From Gammaproteobacteria bacterium (lineage in GTDB: Bacteria > Pseudomonadota > Gammaproteobacteria > Steroidobacterales > GCA-2729495), in NCBI GenBank assembly GCA_023150055.1, contig JAKLLP010000140.1, positions 1 through 5,994 of the forward strand: a stretch of 5,994 nucleotides of DNA, in the 5' to 3' direction. The notes under the pieces were generated by a model. It searched no databases. It saw only the letters and a program-made list of their open reading frames with translations, and had not been told where the DNA came from. The position numbers and the translations under genes were made by a program. Of this stretch, positions 1 to 5,716 are shown in pieces (the first letter of the stretch is position 1; every line of letters begins with the position of its first letter).

Positions 1-2224
1 GGATCGGGATCTGCCGCTCGGCAAGATTGAGCTTGGCAAGCCGCTGGCGAAAATCTCCGCTGGTGGCGATACGGGCCGCCTCGGCGATGTCCACGGTGGA
101 CACGCCGAGATCGGCGGCGCGCGCGGCATCCGGCGTGATGATGATCTCCGGGGCAAGCAGCGAGGCCGTCGAGGAGATGCTGCCGAGCCCCGGGATCGAG
201 CGCAGCGCCGACTCGATGCTGCGCCCGGCCTGCGCGAGCTGCACCGGATCGGCGCCGGCGAGGATGACGTCGAGCCGGTTGCCCGGGCTGCCGTCGATGA
301 AACTCATGCGCACCCCGGGCAGGTCCCGAAGCCGCGCGCGCACGTCCGCCTGCAGCTCCTGGATCGTGCGCTTGCGATCCTCCGCGAACTGCAGGGTGAG
401 GGTCGCGTTGCGCACGCTGCCGACGGAGTTGGCGTCCATGCCACCGGCGCTGACCGAGCCGACCCGCACCAGCACGCTCTGCAGCTCGGGAAGTCCCTGC
501 AGCATCGCGCGCGCCTGCTCCGCGGCGGCGACCGTGTCGGCGAGCTGCGCCCCCGGCGGCAACGACAGCTTGAGCTCGGTGCGCGGCGGATCGCGCGGCG
601 GGACGAAGGTGGCGGGAATGAACGGCACCAGCGCGAGCGCCAGCACGAAGACGAGGAACGCGAGCGCAAGCGTCCACCCGCGCAGGCGCAGCGATCCCCT
701 CACGAAGCGCAGGTAGATATCCATCCAGCCGGGCTCGGGGGGCGGCGGCGGGCTGCGCTCGAGAAAACGCGAAGCCAGCATGGGCGTCAGCAGGCGCGCC
801 ACCAGCAGCGAAAACAGCACCGCCGCCGCCGCAGTGAGACCAAACTGGCGGAAGTACAGACCCACCTCGCCCGGCATCAGGGCCACCGGCGCGAACACCG
901 CGATCAGGGTCGCCGAGGTCGCGATCACGGCGAGACCGATTTCATCGGTTGCATCGATGGCGGCCTGCCAGGCGCTCTTGCCCATCGCCCGGTGCTGGGC
1001 GATATTCTCGATCTCGACGATGGCGTCGTCGACGAGCACGCCGATCACGGTGGCGAAGGCGAGCAACGACAGCAGGTTGAGACTGAAGCCGAGCCAGTAC
1101 ATGACCGCAAAAGTCGGCACCACGGACAGCGGCAGGGCGAGCGCGGAAATCCAGGTCGAGCGCCAGTCGCGCAGGAAGAACCAGACGACGATCACCGCGA
1201 GGACCGCGCCCTCGATGAGCATGGAGACCGAAGCGTTGTAGGAGGACCTGGTGTCCTCTATCGAGGAGTTCACCTCGACGATGCGCACCTGCGGGTGCGC
1301 AGCCGCAAGTGCCGCTATCTCGGCGCGGATGGCCTTGCCCACCTTGATGGCATCCGAGCCGAATGCCCGCTGGATCGACACGCCCACCACCGGCCTGCCG
1401 TCGAGCAGCGCCACCTCGCGCGGTTCGGCAATGCCGTCCGTGACGGTGGCGATGGCGGACAGCCGGATGCTCCGCCCGTCGGGCAGCGAGATCGGGTAGT
1501 CCTCGAGCTCCGCGGCGGTGCGCACGGTGGCAACGGTACGCACCGCCTGTTCGGCACCGCCGCGCGTCGTGCGTCCGCCCGGCAGTTCCACCTGCAGCCG
1601 CGCCAGTTGCGCGGAAACCATGCCGGCGGTCAGGCCGAACGACTGCAGCGCCTGCGGGCGGATATCGACCCGCACCTCGCGGTCCACGCCGCCGTTGCGC
1701 AGCACCTTGCCCACTCCCGGCACGGAGAAGATGGCCTTGCGCACCGTGTTGTCGACGAACCAGCTCAGCTCGTCGAGCGCGAGGCGATCGGACTCGAAGG
1801 CATAGGCGAGCAGCGTCGGGCCGTGGATCCACACCCGGTTGATGCTGGGATCTTCGATGTCGGCCGGCAGATCGATGCGAATGCGCTCGACCGCGTCCCT
1901 GACATCGTCGAGCGCCTCGTTGACATCGCGCTCGAGCTTGAACCGGACCTGCGTGCGCGACACGCCGCGATCGATGATCGAGGTGAGCTTGTCGACGTCC
2001 ACGAGGCTCGCCACCGCGTCCTCGATCTTGCGTGTCACCTCGGTCTCGAGCTGGCCCGGCGTGGCGCCCGGCAGATTCACCGTCACCTGGACTTCGGGCA
2101 CTTCGATGTCGGGAAGCTGCGCGATCGGCAGCTCGCGCAGGGCGAGCAGGCCGAGGAGGCACAGCAGGACGAAGACCAGCGTCGCCGGTACGGGGTTACG
2201 TATGCCCCAGAGCGAAACGTTCAC
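1..2224 (-). CDS. RND efflux pump inner-membrane subunit (HAE1/AcrB-like), C-terminus beyond window
   Basis: Proton-driven inner-membrane transporter of the resistance-nodulation-division superfamily. With a periplasmic adaptor and an outer-membrane channel it expels hydrophobic or amphiphilic compounds. I translated the whole minus-strand frame: 741 codons with no stop, then the edge. Full HAE1 pumps are about 1,020-1,050 residues, so about 70% is present. Visible parts: TM1 at about residues 13-29; the typical post-TM1 segment ELPIAQLPDIEVPEVQV; first periplasmic porter/docking half to about 330; TM2-TM6 at about 336-484; TM7 at about 516-536; then the second porter half. TM4 carries GVLVDDAIVEIENI, with D399 and D400 matching the proton-relay pair of AcrB (D407/D408). 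The relay Lys and Thr of later helices lie outside. The last residues, LAKLNLAERQIPI, are family-typical. The GTG start overlaps the adaptor stop as GTGA, with a weak AGGCG upstream, so translational coupling is likely. Substrate cannot be told from sequence. Confidence 0.96.
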   Translation of the reverse strand, partial: MNVSLWGIRNPVPATLVFVLLCLLGLLALRELPIAQLPDIEVPEVQVTVNLPGATPGQLETEVTRKIEDAVASLVDVDKLTSIIDRGVSRTQVRFKLERDVNEALDDVRDAVERIRIDLPADIEDPSINRVWIHGPTLLAYAFESDRLALDELSWFVDNTVRKAIFSVPGVGKVLRNGGVDREVRVDIRPQALQSFGLTAGMVSAQLARLQVELPGGRTTRGGAEQAVRTVATVRTAAELEDYPISLPDGRSIRLSAIATVTDGIAEPREVALLDGRPVVGVSIQRAFGSDAIKVGKAIRAEIAALAAAHPQVRIVEVNSSIEDTRSSYNASVSMLIEGAVLAVIVVWFFLRDWRSTWISALALPLSVVPTFAVMYWLGFSLNLLSLLAFATVIGVLVDDAIVEIENIAQHRAMGKSAWQAAIDATDEIGLAVIATSATLIAVFAPVALMPGEVGLYFRQFGLTAAAAVLFSLLVARLLTPMLASRFLERSPPPPPEPGWMDIYLRFVRGSLRLRGWTLALAFLVFVLALALVPFIPATFVPPRDPPRTELKLSLPPGAQLADTVAAAEQARAMLQGLPELQSVLVRVGSVSAGGMDANSVGSVRNATLTLQFAEDRKRTIQELQADVRARLRDLPGVRMSFIDGSPGNRLDVILAGADPVQLAQAGRSIESALRSIPGLGSISSTASLLAPEIIITPDAARAADLGVSTVDIAEAARIATSGDFRQRLAKLNLAERQIPI

Positions 2225-3369
2225 GGCGTCGCCTGTGACGCATCGGGCCGGGGGGCTGCCGCGGCGTGCGCCGAAACTTCCCGCACCAGGTCACCGTCGC
2301 TCAGGAACCCAGCCCCCTGCGCCACGACCCGGTCCGCGGCCGCGACACCGTCGCGAATCTCGATCTGGTCGTCCTGCTGGCTGCCGATGACCACCCGCCG
2401 CTGTGCCACGTTGAAAACCGCGGCATCGGTGTCGGCCGGCGAGCCGGCCACGAAGACGTAGGGAATGCCGTCACGAAACACCACCGCATCGCGCGGCAGG
2501 ACCCCGACCTCGGCCCGGTCGAGCAGCACCCGGCCCTCGGCGAACATGCCCGCGCGCAGGTCGCCGGGTTCCGGTAGATCCGCGTAGAGCAGGCCGGTGC
2601 GTGTGGCCGGGTCCACGGCAGGGGAAACGGCCCTCACCCGTCCGAGGATGCGCTTGCCCTGCGGATCGGCCAACTCCACCAGGGCATCCACCGGCACCCG
2701 CGACAGGTCGGCCTCGGCGAGTTCCGCGCGCCACTCCAGTCGCCCGCGCCGTATCATGCGCAGCAGCTCCTCGCCGGCACTGACTACCTGTCCGGGTTGC
2801 ACGGAGCGGGCGGATATCACGCCATCGTCCGGCGCCCGCAGTGTCGTGAATTCCAGCCGCAGGCGTGCCGCATCCCGATCGGCCTGGGCCGTGATGAGCT
2901 GCGCCTCGGCACTCGCCAGCTCGGCCCGCAGCTGATCGATGTCGCTGGAGGAAATCAGCCCCTGGGTCACCAGCTGTTCACCTCGGGCGACGTTGGCCCG
3001 GGCAAGATCGAGGTTGGCGCGTGCCTGGGCAACGCTCGCCTCGGCCTGGCGCGCCTGAACGGTGAGCGTGCGCGCATCGAGCCGCAGCAACGGCGAACCG
3101 GCGCGTACCCGATCGCCGACCTCCACCAGGACCTCGGCGGCACGGATGCCGGAGAGCTCGACCCCGAGCGTCATCTCCTGCCAGGCGGCGACGGAGCCTG
3201 AAACCACGAGCGCCCGGTCCATGGTCGTCGCGCGGAGCTGCGCGGTGGTCACCGAAAGACCCGGTTCCTGCACGTTCCGGGTCTCAGGATCACCCGAGCA
3301 GGCCGCGAGCAGCAGCACGAGCGCCGCGCCCGCCAGGGATGCGAAACGATGCATGAAGACTTCACTCAT
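2221..3369 (-). CDS. RND efflux periplasmic adaptor lipoprotein (HlyD/AcrA-type membrane fusion protein)
   Basis: Periplasmic adaptor that links the RND pump encoded directly downstream to an outer-membrane channel. It is 382 residues, normal for the family. Order: lipoprotein signal with lipobox LAAC (acylated C24); beta strands; first lipoyl half about 68-100 (VEVGDRVRAGSPLLRLDAR); alpha-helical hairpin/coiled coil about 103-172, rich in Ala, Gln, Leu and Arg; second lipoyl half about 174-206 (LRAPDDGVISARSVQPGQVV); beta-barrel about 208-285; membrane-proximal domain about 286-365 (LPRDAVVFRDG, then IEIRDGVAAADRVVAQG). The residue after the acylated Cys is Ser, not Asp, so the enterobacterial rule would not retain it in the inner membrane; that rule may not hold here. 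Two starts are possible. ATG at 3369 is the outermost. ATG at 3354 (MHRFAS) gives a cleaner signal peptide without the acidic Glu and has a partial GTGAAG upstream, so it may be the true start. First gene of the efflux operon. Confidence 0.95.
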   Translation of the reverse strand: MSEVFMHRFASLAGAALVLLLAACSGDPETRNVQEPGLSVTTAQLRATTMDRALVVSGSVAAWQEMTLGVELSGIRAAEVLVEVGDRVRAGSPLLRLDARTLTVQARQAEASVAQARANLDLARANVARGEQLVTQGLISSSDIDQLRAELASAEAQLITAQADRDAARLRLEFTTLRAPDDGVISARSVQPGQVVSAGEELLRMIRRGRLEWRAELAEADLSRVPVDALVELADPQGKRILGRVRAVSPAVDPATRTGLLYADLPEPGDLRAGMFAEGRVLLDRAEVGVLPRDAVVFRDGIPYVFVAGSPADTDAAVFNVAQRRVVIGSQQDDQIEIRDGVAAADRVVAQGAGFLSDGDLVREVSAHAAAAPRPDASQATP

Positions 3370-3532
3370 AAAACAAGCGGGATCCGTTCGCGGGTTGGCG
3401 GTCTGTATTCCCGCAGGATGACAGGGCCAATGTTATTGAGGTTATTCGAACCACTGCGAATCTTCGATTCGGCACCATCAGCCAGGCCGCTACATTATCA
3501 GGAGGCTCGACTTTGCGCCGACGCGGACCCCG
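3370..3532 (-). promoter_or_regulatory. Upstream region of the efflux operon, with weak extended -10
   Basis: This 163-base gap lies between the NnrU-like gene and the adaptor, both on the minus strand. It is clearly richer in A/T than the flanking genes. Reading the minus strand, TGATAATGT (3500 to 3492) resembles an extended -10 (TG, one base, then TAATGT), but no convincing -35 sits 16-18 bases before it. A transcript from there would begin near 3485 and have a leader of about 115 bases. Within that leader lie a perfect hyphenated palindrome (listed separately) and two GTTATT copies on the plus strand at 3432-3437 and 3441-3446, spaced 9 bases apart. No clear terminator for the NnrU-like gene is seen here, so read-through from it into the efflux operon is also possible. 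Confidence 0.35.
3457..3471. promoter_or_regulatory. Hyphenated palindrome, possible operator of the efflux operon
   Basis: The sequence CGAATC-TTC-GATTCG has two perfect 6-base arms around a 3-base centre, about 100 bases upstream of the adaptor start. A second small palindrome, TTCGAA, lies at 3445-3450. Efflux operons are often repressed by dimeric TetR-, MarR- or LysR-type regulators that bind such sites, but no regulator gene is adjacent here. The same bases could form a small RNA hairpin in the leader. The symmetry is observed; the operator role is inferred. Confidence 0.35.
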
Positions 3533-4222
3533 TCAGAACAAGGACAGCGGGTCCCGGTTGAACAGCCAGATGTGCCCGCCGAGCAGCAGGAAGGCCGAGA
3601 CGACGGCACCGAAGACGGCGCCGGCGAGGGTGCGTGCATCCCCCGGCCAGCGGGCACGGCCGCTAACGATGGCACCGAACGGCAGGAACGACGTCGAGGC
3701 CGCCAGTGACTGCCAGCGTTCCTCGCCGAGCGCCTGGCGCTTTTTTTTCTCCACGATGACCATCCCGATGGAGGCAAAGAAGCCGAGGCCGCCGAACAGG
3801 GTCAGCATCACCGTGTCGCCGTTCGGCGGCACGTGCGAGAGCCCCCACAGCGCCAGCCCCCAGAGAATCGGGTGACGCGTGATCGCGACCGCGCCCGGCC
3901 GCTTGGGGTCGAAGGCACCGGCCACGAAGGCGATGGAGAGCGGGTTCGGGGCAGCCAGGCTCGCACCGAGCAGCACCGCGGCGAGGGGCATGAGGACCAC
4001 CGCCACCCAGTACGCCCACGGCGCTGGTGCCCACAAGGGCGTGGTGTCCGCGCCCATGGCCGCCACGATCAGCCAGGCGAACAGGCCGATGGACATCGCC
4101 GAGTACATCAGCAGGAACACACCCTCGGACAGGCCGGCGATCAGCCCGCGCCGCACGCCCGGGGCGGCGATGACGACATGCGTGCCGATGAACACCGCGA
4201 GGGCAAGCTGGAAGTTGCTCAT
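3533..4222 (-). CDS. NnrU family integral membrane protein
   Basis: A 229-residue polytopic inner-membrane protein. The family is named after nnrU, found beside nitrite/NO reductase genes in denitrifiers. It is related to plant 15-cis-zeta-carotene isomerase (Z-ISO), a haem-binding enzyme. The biochemical role of bacterial members is not settled. Family signs: TM1 starts at the N-terminus and carries H15 (FIGTHVVIA); then come the signature ITRHPILWGLALWGLSH (R116, H117, P118, H130) and NGD (134-136). Hydrophobic segments lie at about 4-20, 33-55, 70-90, 112-130, 137-157 and 198-220. A basic stretch KKKRQALGEERW (159-170) probably faces the cytoplasm. Conserved histidines such as H15 and H117 could bind haem; that is inference. 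Denitrification genes are absent nearby, so a role in NO metabolism is not supported by context. The start fits because TM1 follows immediately, although no Shine-Dalgarno is seen. The Lys run is encoded by eight consecutive A. Confidence 0.88.
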   Translation of the reverse strand: MSNFQLALAVFIGTHVVIAAPGVRRGLIAGLSEGVFLLMYSAMSIGLFAWLIVAAMGADTTPLWAPAPWAYWVAVVLMPLAAVLLGASLAAPNPLSIAFVAGAFDPKRPGAVAITRHPILWGLALWGLSHVPPNGDTVMLTLFGGLGFFASIGMVIVEKKKRQALGEERWQSLAASTSFLPFGAIVSGRARWPGDARTLAGAVFGAVVSAFLLLGGHIWLFNRDPLSLF

Positions 4223-4230
4223 GCATCGCG

Positions 4231-4236
4231 ATTATA
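4231..4236 (-). promoter_or_regulatory. Consensus -10 (TATAAT) for the NnrU-like gene, probably leaderless transcript
   Basis: On the minus strand, TATAAT is followed by 8 bases (CGCGATGC) and then the ATG. Sigma-70 initiation usually falls about 7 bases after the -10, which here is at or next to the start codon. There is no Shine-Dalgarno between them. The expected -35 position, 17 bases upstream, is GC-rich and does not resemble TTGACA, which weakens the call. The hexamer and its position are observed; promoter activity is inferred. Confidence 0.45.
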
Positions 4237-4338
4237 GGTACCGGACTTGCCCGCGCCGTTACGGTTTACCGCAGCTGCTGCGATTTGCCGCAGTTCGACT
4301 GGCGGGGCGTTCGGCAGGGGACTTGCTACGAACGAACG

Positions 4339-4427
4339 ACCGCCCTTGCGGCGGGAGGTCTGCGACGTTGCTCCCGCCCTCTTTCATCGATACTCGCTTT
4401 GGGCGCAGACCCCCGCCTCCGGGCGGT
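4339..4427. repeat. Large imperfect inverted repeat (arms 4339-4364 and 4404-4427)
   Basis: Left arm ACCGCCC-TTGC-GGCGGGAGGTCTGCG pairs with right arm CGCAGACC-CCCGCC-TCC-GGGCGGT. The blocks CGCAGACC, CCCGCC and GGGCGGT match exactly, with one bulged base and one 4-versus-3 internal loop. The arms enclose 39 bases that include a further CTCCCGCCC able to compete for pairing with GGCGGGAG. In RNA this would be a strong GC-rich stem. No U-tract follows on either strand, so it is not a standard terminator. It could be a structured leader of the hydrolase mRNA, a small RNA, or a copy of a dispersed palindromic repeat. The pairing is observed; no role is established. Confidence 0.6.
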
Positions 4428-4680
4428 TCGCCCATCGCGGACCGTCAATGTACCTGCGGGACGCCACACCAGCGCCTGTTCACACTATGGGACTCACGGC
4501 GTCGGTGGCGCGTTTCGACAAGCATCTTGCCGCAATAAAGCAAGCGCCGCGGCCGGGCTGGGCGTAGCCTCCGCGCAGCGCATCGGAAACGGGGTCGCTC
4601 TCCGGGGGGAGGGTGGCGGTGCATCGCGGGCGTGCCTGCCGCGTAACCGTCGGGTTGGCCGCCCTGCCGGCTGCGCCGAT

Positions 4681-4686
4681 GGAGGA
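4681..4686 (+). promoter_or_regulatory. Shine-Dalgarno of the hydrolase gene
   Basis: GGAGGA is a near-perfect anti-16S match ending 8 bases before the ATG at 4695. It fixes the start of the secreted hydrolase and agrees with the signal peptide beginning at that Met. Confidence 0.85.
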
Positions 4687-4694
4687 CTCTTACG

Positions 4695-5540
4695 ATGAAA
4701 CTCATGCGCTTACCAACGCTGCTCGGGCTGCTTGGCCTGGTGTTGCTCTCGCCGGCCGCTATGGCCGCGTATGTGGACAAGGACCCGAGCAGCGACTGCT
4801 CAGTGCGCGTCCATTACCCGGCATCCATCCCGAGCGCAGCCGAGACATTCGTTGTTGCCGTGGGCACAGCAATGTCCCGCAGCGACTATGACTTCCTGGC
4901 GGCACAACTCAACGGCAAAGGATACGTGGTCGTCGCCATGGATCATGCGCGCGGCAACATGGTGAAGACCGATGCCGGAAAGTTCCAGGCCTGCGCCAAT
5001 CTCGTGAAAGCCAACATCGCCGGCTGGCTGGCGCCTCACGGATTTTCGACCGTGGCGCACTGGATCATGGGCGGGCACTCCGCGGGCGGGCAAGCGGCCC
5101 AGAATGCGATCTCGGCCAACCCGGCGCTGACCGATGCGATCTTCAGCATCGACCCCTACAACCTGAGCGGTGCCGGCACGGTCACCGGGCCGGCGCTGTA
5201 CTGGGGTTTCACGACCACGACCTGCTTCGTCGATGTCGACGACGCAGCGAAGGCCGGCTACTACGGAACCGGCGGCCAGCGCGTGCTGGTGCGCGTGAAG
5301 AAGAAATACTCCTTCGGGCCCTGCGGCTACTCCCCGAAGTATTTCCATTGCAGCTTCTGTGACGGACACTGCCCGGGCTGCACCAACTGCATGACCACGC
5401 CGAATCACTTTTTTGTGGATGTGGGCAATACCGTGCAGAAGTTCATCAATGCGGCCTTCTACGGCACCTGGTCGAAAGCCAACCTGACGGTCGCGACGAC
5501 CACCCCGGTCGACTTCTTCGTCGATAGCGACGCGCCCTGA
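4695..5540 (+). CDS. Secreted alpha/beta hydrolase (chlorophyllase/PAF-AH-like serine esterase) with Cys cluster
   Basis: Probable exported serine esterase or lipase of 281 residues; substrate unknown. The N-terminus is a Sec signal peptide: basic MKLMR, a Leu-rich core and a cleavage site after about A24 (AMA before AYVDKD). The fold is read from strand FVVAVGT (52-58), SRSDYDFLAAQLNGKGYVVVAMDH (61-84; typical of PAF-acetylhydrolase, chlorophyllase and cutinase-like hydrolases) and the nucleophile elbow GGHSAGG (126-132, S129). The likely acid is D153 in SIDPY, as in chlorophyllases and PAF-AH where Asp follows Ser by about 23-29 residues; D180, D182 and D183 are alternatives. The likely base is H238 in PNHFF. 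Two oddities: the usual HGxxG oxyanion loop is replaced by VGTAMS, and five of its nine Cys (219, 222, 226, 229, 232) form CxxC-x3-CxxCxxC just before the catalytic His. The gene has its own ribosome-binding site and terminator, so it is probably a single-gene transcript. Confidence 0.85.
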   Translation: MKLMRLPTLLGLLGLVLLSPAAMAAYVDKDPSSDCSVRVHYPASIPSAAETFVVAVGTAMSRSDYDFLAAQLNGKGYVVVAMDHARGNMVKTDAGKFQACANLVKANIAGWLAPHGFSTVAHWIMGGHSAGGQAAQNAISANPALTDAIFSIDPYNLSGAGTVTGPALYWGFTTTTCFVDVDDAAKAGYYGTGGQRVLVRVKKKYSFGPCGYSPKYFHCSFCDGHCPGCTNCMTTPNHFFVDVGNTVQKFINAAFYGTWSKANLTVATTTPVDFFVDSDAP

Positions 5541-5559
5541 TCCGCGGGAGGCACCCCAC

Positions 5560-5598
5560 GAAGCAACCCCATGCAAAAACATGGGGTTGCTTCCTTTT
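5560..5598 (+). terminator. Intrinsic terminator after the hydrolase gene
   Basis: The arms GAAGCAACCCCATG (5560-5573) and CATGGGGTTGCTTC (5580-5593) form a perfect 14-bp stem around a 6-base CAAAAA loop, followed by CTTTTC. It begins 20 bases after the hydrolase TGA. The T-tract is on the plus strand only, so it ends plus-strand transcription and insulates the following regulator gene. The U-tract is short (four T), but the stem is long. Confidence 0.85.
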
Positions 5599-5716
5599 CT
5601 GGACTGTTTCCTGGCCCCAGCAGGCAGCGATGAGCAGAGCCGCGTTTGCCTGACGCGCTGGAGAATGGTATTTCAAGGTGCATCGCCGGAGGGGGATCCG
5701 GGGAGGCGATGCGTCC
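5599..5716 (+). promoter_or_regulatory. Upstream region of the AraC-family gene, with ribosome-binding site
   Basis: The region carries GGGGAGG (5700-5706), 10 bases before the ATG at 5717. This is a purine-rich Shine-Dalgarno with slightly long spacing. A possible but weak sigma-70 pair is TTGCCT (5646-5651) and TATTTC (5669-5674), 17 bases apart; the -10 matches the consensus only in its first three bases. Since the terminator precedes it, the regulator gene needs a promoter in this stretch. Confidence 0.35.

Larger units (their letters stand above)
4223..4694. other. Divergent intergenic region of 472 bases without a convincing gene
   Basis: It separates the minus-strand NnrU-like gene from the plus-strand hydrolase. 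Open frames here are short and low in complexity, rich in Arg, Ala and Gly, lack plausible domains and have no good ribosome-binding sites. The region does contain the TATAAT at 4231-4236, a small hairpin CGCAG-CTG-CTGCG near 4269-4281, the large inverted repeat at 4339-4427 and the hydrolase ribosome-binding site at 4681-4686. No convincing sigma-70 or sigma-54 promoter for the hydrolase was found by eye, so its transcription start is unknown and the leader may be long. A small RNA or decayed gene cannot be excluded. Confidence 0.6.

Noticed and set aside
780..1241. 153-codon plus-strand frame with a Thr/Ser/Ala-rich translation
   Set aside because: It is antisense to TM4-TM6 of the RND pump, and no independent evidence supports it.
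992..2461. Long plus-strand open frame (489 codons) across the pump and adaptor genes
   Set aside because: It is the antisense shadow of the RND pump, a product of GC-rich codon bias. Its translation is rich in Arg, His, Asp and Gly without domain features, while the minus strand gives a textbook RND protein.
3663..4226. 187-codon minus-strand frame starting 4 bases before the NnrU-like gene
   Set aside because: It is an overlapping frame of the NnrU-like gene with no membrane segments or family motifs. It matters only as the landing frame if -1 slippage occurs at the A8 tract.
4511..4542. Possible sigma-70 promoter for the hydrolase (TTCGAC with downstream CAATAAAG)
   Set aside because: With a 16-18 base spacer the -10 position does not resemble TATAAT. 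The better A/T hexamer gives a spacer that is too short.
4285..4698. 137-codon plus-strand frame ending in a 4-base ATGA overlap with the hydrolase start
   Set aside because: The overlap is tempting as coupling, but the frame has no ribosome-binding site, low-complexity Arg/Ala/Gly composition and no recognisable domain. It also runs through the large inverted repeat.
4800..5582. 260-codon minus-strand frame opposite the hydrolase
   Set aside because: It is a shadow of the hydrolase, which has a signal peptide, GHSAGG elbow and strong ribosome-binding site. The antisense translation has no domain features.
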